Shown: piece by piece, positions 1 to 7,407 of the stretch
Layout of the letters: each line of letters starts with the position of its first letter
Position numbering within the stretch: the stretch's first letter is position 1
From: Chitinophagaceae bacterium
Lineage (GTDB): Bacteria > Bacteroidota > Bacteroidia > Chitinophagales > Chitinophagaceae
Direction: 5' to 3'
DNA: 13,235 nt
NCBI GenBank assembly: GCA_025455245.1
Contig: JALOMX010000057.1
Span: forward strand, 1-13,235
The notes under the pieces: model-generated
Told to the model about the DNA's origin: nothing
The model's input: only the letters and a program-made list of their open reading frames with translations
Database searches by the model: none
Program-made: the position numbers and the translations under genes

Positions 1-392
1 CCTTGAAAAAACTGATCAAGGAAAGATGTGTTCCAGACAGAATCAAACCGCTGGATTTTCACATGTACATCATTCAGCCTTAGGTATTTAATTTCAATAG
101 TGTCTTTCAAGGGAAACCAATCGGTAATGGCAAGCCGGCAGTTACCAACCGAAAGAAGGGTATCTCCATTTTTGTCATAAATCCTTAATCTTTTAAGGCT
201 GAAATTGTTAAGCAATCCCACACCGAAACCCCCAATTTCAACACGGGCTCCGATTACCCGCGATATTTTATGCGCAGCGCCCCGGGCTACCATTTGCTGA
301 ACGGGTGGTAACTGAATACCAATCCAAACGATTGACAATAGACCAACCAATACTACAATGGCAAAACGGGATATGCGCAACAGGCGTTTCAA
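1..392 (-). CDS. TamB/AsmA-like inner-membrane protein, N-terminal part (partial)
   Basis: The reading frame is open from the window edge to a TTG at 390-392; about 130 codons are present and the C-terminus lies outside. The start region reads MKRLLRISRFAIVV, a basic N-terminus followed by one hydrophobic segment at about residues 8-26. Then come LPPVQQMVARGAAHKIS, an amphipathic stretch ending in ARVEIGGF, and LKRLRIYDKNGDTLLSVG. This order (anchor, xPPVQ, helix, then short beta-repeats with xxDxxGDTLL) is the usual N-terminus of Bacteroidota TamB/DUF490 proteins, which are anchored in the inner membrane, span the periplasm and take part in outer-membrane assembly or lipid transport. TTG is chosen because an in-frame TAA lies seven codons upstream with no ATG between, and the first downstream ATG would remove the membrane anchor. 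A TAnnTTTG match sits about 30 nt upstream. The family call is firm; the exact substrate is unknown. Confidence 0.85.
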   Translation of the reverse strand, partial: MKRLLRISRFAIVVLVGLLSIVWIGIQLPPVQQMVARGAAHKISRVIGARVEIGGFGVGLLNNFSLKRLRIYDKNGDTLLSVGNCRLAITDWFPLKDTIEIKYLRLNDVHVKIQRFDSVWNTSFLDQFFQ

Positions 393-421
393 ATAGTTAA
401 GAAATGAAAATTAGACCATGG

Positions 422-429
422 CAAAATTA
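422..429 (-). promoter_or_regulatory. Putative -7 element (TAATTTTG) of the tamB-like gene
   Basis: Read on the minus strand the sequence is TAATTTTG, a full match to the Bacteroidota -7 consensus TAnnTTTG. The predicted transcript start is near 415, giving a leader of about 23 nt to the TTG start at 392. No convincing -33 TTTG box is visible at the usual spacing. The position fits the TTG start, but an 8-mer this degenerate also occurs by chance. Confidence 0.4.
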
Positions 430-570
430 AAGAAGCCTTGTGCTAATGGAATCAGAAAGATAGGCAAAAGGAGCGTTACTATCCAAACAGGCAATCAGGT
501 ACAGAGAAAAGAACAAAAATGGCGGGAAGGGATTTCGGAATATGAAGGGGTAAAACCAGGAATTAGTTCG

Positions 571-606
571 TATAAAATAAAAAATCACGTCCTTTCGAAC
601 GTGATT
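571..606 (-). terminator. Rho-independent terminator of the RRM gene, GAAA tetraloop
   Basis: On the minus strand AATCACGTTC pairs with GGACGTGATT (10 bp including one T-G pair) around a GAAA tetraloop, positions 606 to 583. A T-rich tail, TTTTATTTTAT, follows down to 571. It lies about 100 nt after the stop codon of the RRM protein gene and is oriented to end that transcript. The plus strand lacks a matching T tail, so the terminator is one-directional. Confidence 0.8.
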
Positions 607-703
607 GAATGCATTCTGATAACCGAAAAACCAAATAACGAGAACGAAATATGATGAGCCGGTCCGTCCGCAAGCGATGAGCACAGCGGAAAGATGCAAT
701 AGC

Positions 704-1066
704 TTAGTACCTGTTGCGTCCGCCGCCGTAACCGCCGCCGCCGCCGTAGTTGCCACCACCGTAGCCACCACCGCGATTGCCGCCACCGCCACTGCGATAT
801 CCGCCACCACCCTGAGGGCGCTCTTCACGTGGACGTGCTTCATTTACGCTGATAGCACGGCCTTTGAGGTCCTGACCATTCAGACCACTGATAGCTGCTG
901 AAGCTTCAGAGTCATTAGGCATTTCCACAAACGCGAAGCCTTTGCTACGGTTGGTCATTTTGTCTTTGATAATTTTGCAAGACGCAACGGCACCGTAAGC
1001 CTCAAAAGTGTCCTGGAGTTCATTATCGGTAACACTCCAGCTCAGATTTCCAATGTACAAATTCAT
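704..1066 (-). CDS. RRM-domain RNA-binding protein with glycine-rich tail
   Basis: This 120-residue protein carries one RNA recognition motif at residues 1-80. RNP2 is LYIGNL at 3-8 and RNP1 is KGFAFVEM at 42-49, with the aromatic residues that stack on RNA (Y4, F44, F46) in place. The last 35 residues are a low-complexity tail of glycine, tyrosine, arginine and asparagine ending in GGGRNRY. This is the architecture of the small bacterial RRM proteins found in cyanobacteria and Bacteroidota, cytoplasmic single-strand RNA binders sometimes linked to cold or stress adaptation. The frame stays open 36 codons upstream, but the family begins at MNLYIGNLSW, so the ATG at 1064-1066 is used. The gene appears monocistronic, with its own terminator at 571-606. 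A weak -7-like element (TTTATTTG, minus strand, 1126-1119) would give a leader of about 45 nt. The RNA targets cannot be read from sequence. Confidence 0.93.
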   Translation of the reverse strand: MNLYIGNLSWSVTDNELQDTFEAYGAVASCKIIKDKMTNRSKGFAFVEMPNDSEASAAISGLNGQDLKGRAISVNEARPREERPQGGGGYRSGGGGNRGGGYGGGNYGGGGGYGGGRNRY

Positions 1067-1236
1067 GATAAAACAATTAACAATAAGGTACGAAGGTGCA
1101 AGTAATATTTGGTTAATGCAAATAAATAATTGGTAAACCACTTTCAATTCTATTTTTTTTCCATACAACTGCACTCCTTTTGATCCCGATTCCTTTATTT
1201 TGATTCAAAATATTAAGGCTCATTTCCCTTTTCAGT

Positions 1237-4200
1237 ATGCATCAACATTCATCTTTCCCCTTAGCAATCATTTTTACGTTTTTAGTATTCTCCACGATTC
1301 GCCCCTCTGTTTTGGCCCAGCAAATAAATCCTTCTATGCTGTGGAGAATAGAGCATCCCGGGCAAACAAAACCATCGTACCTATACACCGTTCCAAGCCA
1401 TAACACTGAAAATCTTTTCCATTTTCCGGATAGCTTGTATCATGCCCTTGAAACTCTGGATAATATCAGCCTCGTTCGTACACCAAAAGACATTCTCGAA
1501 GTTGCCATTGATTCTTATATGGCAGAAGGCGGCATACAGAGTGTTATGCTGAAAGAAGCCGTAAGCCCTGCTTTATGGCCCAAATATGCACCGTTATTAA
1601 AAGAAAAATTCGGCAAAGCTGCAGAAGATATTACCCTATGGGAAACCATTGAATTCTATGGACGGCTGAAAAAATCATTTGATCCTTCAAGCCCATTCCA
1701 CACCGAAGCCGACTTGTACCTTTATGAATATGCACGCCGCCTTCAAAAACCCATTAATGGTTTACACAAACTGCGCACCCCCGAGGGGAAGGTGTTTATT
1801 CCTGTTTCAGAAAGTGAACTTCAATGGATAACGGGCGATGTAGGCAGCTCGGCTCAGAAAAAATTAACCGGAAGATTGATAGCCGCCTACCTGGATGGAG
1901 ATTTGAAAAAAATGCGCGAAATATGTTCCTGCGGGCAGTCCGGCGATGCATTTCATGAACAGGAACTGAAGCGGGTGGCAGTTTCCATTGACAGTCAGGC
2001 TGCGTTAAAACCAACCTTATTTATTGTTCCTCTCGGCTATTTTTTGTCTGATAGGAACCTGACGGAAATGATGCCTGCCGGTACAAAGATTACAGCGGTT
2101 GGTTCTGTAAACAGGCTATCTCCATCTCAAAAACCCCTTCCGGCAGCCCCAAATCAAACAACCCTTGTTGTAGACAGGCTGCGCAACCGGTACAAAGCAC
2201 AATTACCGGGAGAATATTTTGAAAAAAGTTTTGGAAACGTCATGGAAATGTTTGTTGGGACCGACATCTATGAAGAAGCAACCTATATAGTCGTTTCGTT
2301 TCCTGTTATGTACACTCAGGGAGGAAATATTGATGAAACCATAAAGCAGTTTTTGGGTGAAAAAAAACTGCCTGCTCCCAGGAAAATCGAAAAAAACGGG
2401 GTATCCGGGCAGGAATACCTGGTAAAATCAGGACAACAGGAAAAACGGTTACAGGTATACAGGGACGAAGATTTACTATTTTTTGCCATGTTGGGCAGGG
2501 AGAACACCAAATTGGCCTCGGGCATGGGTGAGCGTTTTTTTGACAGCCTGGAAATATTGAAGCCTTCCAAAGCAGGTTGGCAAACCTTTTTCAACGAAAA
2601 ACATGGCTTTAGCCTCAATGCCCCCGGCCCGCTTAAGTATGACCCGGTGATGAGCAACGCAAAATTGAAAGACCCGCGATGGAAGCTGAGTGTATATTCT
2701 AACAATGATCCCTCAACCGGCATGATGTACCTTGTAACCGTAGCATCAGCATCGGCTGACCTTTTTGTGGCTAACGACAGCCTTTACATGGAAGATGTAA
2801 GGAAAAACACCCTGGAAGCCATTTCGGCACCCACCCAAAATTCCCTGGTCAGAAAAAACGGCAGAATGGTCTTATTTGCAGAAGGGGAAACAAAAACACC
2901 CGGGGTTTTTGCTTCCATACAATCCATCAACCGAAAAAATGAAGTATTCACTCCGGCGGTCATTTACTATGAGAATCAGCGTAATGATCCCCGTATCCGC
3001 CGGTTTTTGGATGGCTTCGACTTATCAGAAAGAAGCCCTTCTGCATTTGGAGAATTCACCATCAGGTTGGGGTTGGCAAATACAATGGCCCCTTCGCCCT
3101 TTGTGGAAAATATAGATACAACCTCTGATGTTGCAACTGCCATTTCTATAAACAGCCGTGATTCTGCCACATCCGAAGTGTATTCCGTTATATTAATGGC
3201 TGCAGGAAACAAACAGTGGTACCGGAATGCCGGTGAATACTGGGAAGAAAAACTTGGTATGATTGGTGAAGAAGGCGATTCCGTGATCAGCCAGAGACCT
3301 GTCATCAACGGAAATGCCGAAGGCTACCATGTGGTGCTGAGAAGCGGCAAAATAGATAAACATATCCGAATGATGCCCTACGCTGACAGCTTGGTGGCGT
3401 TGATAACCGTGTCGGAAGCCGGAGATTCACTAAGTACGGGTAAACAAAGTTTTTTTGAAGCATTCAGGTTTCTTGATCCCTACAGGCCACCGGTGCTGAT
3501 GCACAGCCGGGCGCAGGAATTACTTGACAACCTGCTCTCTTCAGATTCTGCCGTTTTCCATTCAGCCCTGAACCTTATGGACGACGCCCCCTTTTCCGTG
3601 GCAGATATCCCCGCCCTGCGCAAAGCCCTTCTGAACCACTACCCTTTGGCAACCTACAGCTCCATTTACCCATTAACGCCGACTGAAAAAATCAGTAAGG
3701 CATTGATGGAAATCGGCGACCCGTCAATAGCATCCTATGCCATGAAGGCATACCTTCAACCCTCTGAAAGGACCTTACTTGAACAAAGCCTGCTCCTGAA
3801 CCTGATTGCTCAGGACCCGCGCAGCAATACTTTCAGGTTTATTAGCGAGCAGTTGCTATCAGTACCCGCGGACAGCCTGATTGCCGAGGATGTCTTTTAT
3901 TCCATGTGCAATGATCCCGATGAACTATCCTTTGTATTTCCCGACATGCTGCCTCTTATTAACCATACTTCCATGCAAAACGGAATGCTGGCATTGATAA
4001 ACAATATGTTGCAACGGGATTCAATAAAACCTGAAATGATTTTGCCCTATGAAAAACAAATTTTAACCCTGCTGGAAAAAGGAATGGAAACGCCTGAAAA
4101 TGAAGAAGAGCCCGGATACTATGACAGCCAATACCGCGCTATGAATATTGCCGGCAAAATAGCTTCGCCTGAATGTGAAAGATTGCTGAATAAAGCAGTG

Positions 4201-4686
4201 GCCACCTACAAAAAAGACCTGAAACTCAGGGCAACCATGGAACTGGTTATTATGAACAAACCACCCGCCCCCTCCATTCTGGAAAGCCTTGCAGCCAATC
4301 CGGATTTCAGGTATCATATGTATGAGGAAATGTTTGATCAGAAAAAAGAAACCCTTTTCCCATCCGGATACGCCCGGCAAAACCTAATGGCAGAAAGCTA
4401 TCTTTGGACAAAGGCAGGCGAAGAAGGAAACACACTTTCCATTAACGCTGCGGGTCAAAAGCAAACCACTATTGAGGGAACACCACTGACAGTTTATTTT
4501 TTTATTATTGATTTTATTGCCAAAGACGGCTCCCCGACACCCCGCCTTGCAATGGCTGTTTTCCCGGCCGATAAAAAGGATCTGTTGTTGTATAATGAAT
4601 ACCACGCCATTCATTGGGATAGGGAATACAAGAAAAAAGATAAAGAAAAGATGATGGCTGAAATGATGGATTGGCTGAAAGAATAA
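1237..4686 (+). CDS. Large exported protein: degenerate TraB/GumN-like domain, three similar modules, helical repeats
   Basis: This 1149-residue protein has a Sec signal peptide (hydrophobic 8-20, likely cleavage after SVLA at residue 27) and no lipobox cysteine. Residues 31-295 follow the TraB/GumN layout: SMLWRIEHPGQTKPSYLY at the start, PDSLYHALE, then DLYLYEYARRLQKPINGL near 160-176 and TLFIVPLGYF at 260-269. The family's active-site features are eroded. The first GxxH reads VPSH (52-55), the glutamate of the GLET motif is H177, and the second GxxH reads PLGY with Tyr268 in place of His. Residues about 320-445, 448-600 and 604-750 are three related alpha/beta stretches, each ending in a pattern like FFDSLEIL or FLDGFDL, which recall PsbP/DcrB-type modules. 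Residues 753-1050 look like HEAT-type helical pairs, and 1055-1149 is a separate beta-rich end with a lysine-rich tail. It stands alone in its strand block. Likely periplasmic or cell-surface and probably non-enzymatic; function unknown. Confidence 0.75.
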   Translation: MHQHSSFPLAIIFTFLVFSTIRPSVLAQQINPSMLWRIEHPGQTKPSYLYTVPSHNTENLFHFPDSLYHALETLDNISLVRTPKDILEVAIDSYMAEGGIQSVMLKEAVSPALWPKYAPLLKEKFGKAAEDITLWETIEFYGRLKKSFDPSSPFHTEADLYLYEYARRLQKPINGLHKLRTPEGKVFIPVSESELQWITGDVGSSAQKKLTGRLIAAYLDGDLKKMREICSCGQSGDAFHEQELKRVAVSIDSQAALKPTLFIVPLGYFLSDRNLTEMMPAGTKITAVGSVNRLSPSQKPLPAAPNQTTLVVDRLRNRYKAQLPGEYFEKSFGNVMEMFVGTDIYEEATYIVVSFPVMYTQGGNIDETIKQFLGEKKLPAPRKIEKNGVSGQEYLVKSGQQEKRLQVYRDEDLLFFAMLGRENTKLASGMGERFFDSLEILKPSKAGWQTFFNEKHGFSLNAPGPLKYDPVMSNAKLKDPRWKLSVYSNNDPSTGMMYLVTVASASADLFVANDSLYMEDVRKNTLEAISAPTQNSLVRKNGRMVLFAEGETKTPGVFASIQSINRKNEVFTPAVIYYENQRNDPRIRRFLDGFDLSERSPSAFGEFTIRLGLANTMAPSPFVENIDTTSDVATAISINSRDSATSEVYSVILMAAGNKQWYRNAGEYWEEKLGMIGEEGDSVISQRPVINGNAEGYHVVLRSGKIDKHIRMMPYADSLVALITVSEAGDSLSTGKQSFFEAFRFLDPYRPPVLMHSRAQELLDNLLSSDSAVFHSALNLMDDAPFSVADIPALRKALLNHYPLATYSSIYPLTPTEKISKALMEIGDPSIASYAMKAYLQPSERTLLEQSLLLNLIAQDPRSNTFRFISEQLLSVPADSLIAEDVFYSMCNDPDELSFVFPDMLPLINHTSMQNGMLALINNMLQRDSIKPEMILPYEKQILTLLEKGMETPENEEEPGYYDSQYRAMNIAGKIASPECERLLNKAVATYKKDLKLRATMELVIMNKPPAPSILESLAANPDFRYHMYEEMFDQKKETLFPSGYARQNLMAESYLWTKAGEEGNTLSINAAGQKQTTIEGTPLTVYFFIIDFIAKDGSPTPRLAMAVFPADKKDLLLYNEYHAIHWDREYKKKDKEKMMAEMMDWLKE

Positions 4687-4741
4687 ATGGCCGCCATGGA
4701 AATTTTATTGCCTTAGTTAAAAATTATCCATCAGCCTTCCT

Positions 4742-4749
4742 TACTTTTG
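4742..4749 (+). promoter_or_regulatory. Putative -7 element (TACTTTTG) of atpDC
   Basis: TACTTTTG is a full match to the Bacteroidota -7 consensus and is followed by GCGGCC. The predicted start is near 4756, giving a leader of about 37 nt before the atpD ATG. No good -33 box is seen. It lies in the 106-nt gap after the large exported-protein gene, which supports atpDC being transcribed independently of that gene. Confidence 0.45.
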
Positions 4750-4771
4750 CGGCCAATTTCAAAAAAGCTGA

Positions 4772-6298
<1,527 letters not shown>

Positions 6299-6300
6299 GT

Positions 6301-6363
6301 TGATTTAGGATTTCAGATTTTGGATTTAGGATTTACGATCTGGAATTTTGGGGTTTGGGATTT
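6301..6363 (+). repeat. Nine-unit degenerate 7-nt repeat (GGATTTA) between atpD and atpC
   Basis: Without gaps the stretch divides into nine 7-mers: TGATTTA, GGATTTC, AGATTTT, GGATTTA, GGATTTA, CGATCTG, GAATTTT, GGGGTTT and GGGATTT. The consensus is GGATTTA; the left five units are close to it and the right four are decayed. It begins two bases after the atpD stop codon and ends 21 bases before the atpC ATG, so it forms almost the whole intercistronic leader of atpC. The 12-mer GATTTAGGATTT occurs at 6302 and 6323, and again at 6630, where it contains the atpC stop codon. The repeat is certain by inspection; any role is inference. Confidence 0.9.
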
Positions 6364-6384
6364 TTTTAATGGAATTTTTACTAC

Positions 6385-6636
6385 ATGAATCTTGAAATAT
6401 TAACACCGGAAAAGAAGCTGTTCAGTTCAGATGTTTATGGCGTTCAGTTGCCGGGAATTGGCGGAAAATTTGAAATTCTGGAAAAGCACGCTCCGTTGGT
6501 CAGTGCCCTCGGAAAGGGTGTTGTGAAAGTTTTGATAGACAAAACGCAAACACAGCAATTTACCATTACAGGTGGATTTGCCGAAGTGCTGGATAACAGG
6601 ATTACGGTTTTGGCCGAAGGCGCCGATGAGATTTAG
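6385..6636 (+). CDS. atpC: ATP synthase F1 subunit epsilon (short form)
   Basis: These 83 residues correspond to the N-terminal beta-sandwich of the epsilon subunit, which joins gamma in the central stalk and couples rotor to F1. MNLEILTPEKKLFSSDVYGVQLPGI, then EILEKHAPLVSALGKG and FTITGGFAEVLDNRITVLAE are the standard family blocks. The C-terminal helical hairpin that makes epsilon inhibitory in E. coli (about 138 residues in total) is absent. A length near 80 is normal for Bacteroidota, so this is the family's short form rather than a truncation. It follows atpD by 86 nt, probably on the same transcript, and no Shine-Dalgarno sequence is seen. The TAG stop lies inside a copy of the 12-mer repeat found upstream of the gene. 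A terminator follows within 25 nt. Confidence 0.96.
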   Translation: MNLEILTPEKKLFSSDVYGVQLPGIGGKFEILEKHAPLVSALGKGVVKVLIDKTQTQQFTITGGFAEVLDNRITVLAEGADEI

Positions 6637-6649
6637 GATTTTTCTGCCC

Positions 6650-6692
6650 CAAAAAAATACCCGTTACAAAAAAGTAGCGGGTATTTTTTTTG
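6650..6692. terminator. Bidirectional terminator between atpC and yqgE
   Basis: ATACCCGTTAC (6657-6667) pairs with GTAGCGGGTAT (6674-6684), 11 bp with one T-G pair, around a loop of six A. A run of A precedes the stem and eight T follow, so a U-tract trails the hairpin on either strand. It sits between the convergent genes atpC (plus) and the yqgE-family gene (minus), ending both transcripts. Confidence 0.92.
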
Positions 6693-6703
6693 AATAAAGT
6701 TGA

Positions 6704-7255
6704 TCAATTCAATTGAGGATCTATAGGATAATTCACGATCGGATGGTATTTGTCATCCATTTCATGAATGGCATCGCGCCATACTTCACCGGCATCCGGA
6801 TGAAAAATCAGCGACGATTTACCCATGGTGGTCAGCCAGCTTTTTGCGGTAATTTCTTCATCAAGTTGTCCTTCGCTCCATCCGCTGTATCCCAGAAAGA
6901 ATTTTATTTTATCGGGAGGCAATTCATTGTTTTGAACCAGTTCAATCACTTTGTTGAAATCTCCGCCCCAAAATACCCCTTTGAGAATTTGTTGCCCTCC
7001 GGGAATCAGTTTGGGTAACCGGTGTAAAAAATGAAGGGTATCCGGTTGAACAGGTCCGCCATAAAATACAGGAAGCATATAACCCTCAAGTTCCGGTACG
7101 AATTCATCTAAGGTTTGCTCAAACGGACGATTCAGGACAAACCCGAAACTTCCCTTGGGGGAATGTTCACATAAAATAACAACAGTCCGCATAAAATTGG
7201 GATCGCGTAAAAAAGGATCCGATATCAGTAATGTCCCAGATTCCGGTTCAATCAT
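6704..7255 (-). CDS. YqgE/AlgH family protein
   Basis: This 183-residue protein matches the YqgE/AlgH (DUF179) family. It has GTLLISDPFLRDPNF at residues 7-21, VVILCEHSPKGSFGFVLNRP at 25-44, YGGPVQPDTLHFLH at 65-78 and the late block FLGYSGWSEGQLDEEI at 120-135. No signal peptide or membrane segment is present, so it should be cytoplasmic. The family is widespread and has been linked to transcriptional control in Pseudomonas (AlgH), but its molecular activity is not settled. The ATG at 7253-7255 is preferred because the family begins just before the GTLLIS block. A longer frame starting at TTG 7288 would add 11 residues and is less likely. The gene is convergent with atpC and divergent from the histidine kinase. 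A 12-bp palindrome lies just upstream. Confidence 0.93.
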   Translation of the reverse strand: MIEPESGTLLISDPFLRDPNFMRTVVILCEHSPKGSFGFVLNRPFEQTLDEFVPELEGYMLPVFYGGPVQPDTLHFLHRLPKLIPGGQQILKGVFWGGDFNKVIELVQNNELPPDKIKFFLGYSGWSEGQLDEEITAKSWLTTMGKSSLIFHPDAGEVWRDAIHEMDDKYHPIVNYPIDPQLN

Positions 7256-7266
7256 GGAGTTAAGGT

Positions 7267-7278
7267 AGGAATATTCCT
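7267..7278. repeat. 12-bp perfect palindrome upstream of the yqgE-family gene
   Basis: AGGAATATTCCT is self-complementary and lies 12 nt upstream of the preferred yqgE start, inside the gap shared with the divergent kinase gene. It could be an operator for a dimeric regulator or a short leader hairpin. A single copy without known partners is weak evidence. Confidence 0.3.
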
Positions 7279-7375
7279 GAATTGACAAATTTTTTTTGAA
7301 AAAATCTTAAAAGGCATCAAATCGAAAGCTATCGTTAAAGTACATGCTTGTATACAGTTACACATAACACCTGCT

Positions 7376-7383
7376 TACATTTG
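7376..7383 (+). promoter_or_regulatory. Putative -7 element (TACATTTG) of the histidine kinase gene
   Basis: TACATTTG fully matches TAnnTTTG. It places the transcript start near 7390, about 18 nt before the ATG at 7408 and 27 nt before the alternative ATG at 7417. A TTG at 7348-7350 is too far upstream to be a standard -33 box. Confidence 0.4.
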
Positions 7384-7407
7384 TAGATTGTATATCTCTG
7401 TTTTAGT

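Noticed and set aside
418..654. Plus-strand frame of 78 codons in the gap between the TamB-like and RRM genes
   Set aside because: Lysine-rich composition with no recognisable motif; it overlaps the promoter of the TamB-like gene and the RRM terminator, which better explain this stretch.
677..901. Plus-strand frame rich in Ala, Thr and Val
   Set aside because: It is the antisense of the glycine-rich tail of the RRM protein; GGN codons read backwards give Ala/Thr/Val.
1067..1174. 36-codon upstream extension of the RRM protein
   Set aside because: Not part of the RRM fold; the ATG at 1066 starts exactly at the first beta-strand as in homologues.
4688..4755. Inverted repeat TGGCCGC / GCGGCCA as a terminator or operator upstream of atpD
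   Set aside because: Only 7 bp with a 54-nt loop and no T tail; such a pair is likely by chance.
6301..6363. Telomere-like repeat, because GGATTTA resembles TTTAGGG
   Set aside because: Chance similarity in a degenerate array between two bacterial operon genes, not at a replicon end.
7256..7288. TTG start at 7288 for the yqgE-family gene, adding 11 residues
   Set aside because: The added residues match no family block and the ATG at 7255 lies at the usual distance before the conserved GTLLIS segment.
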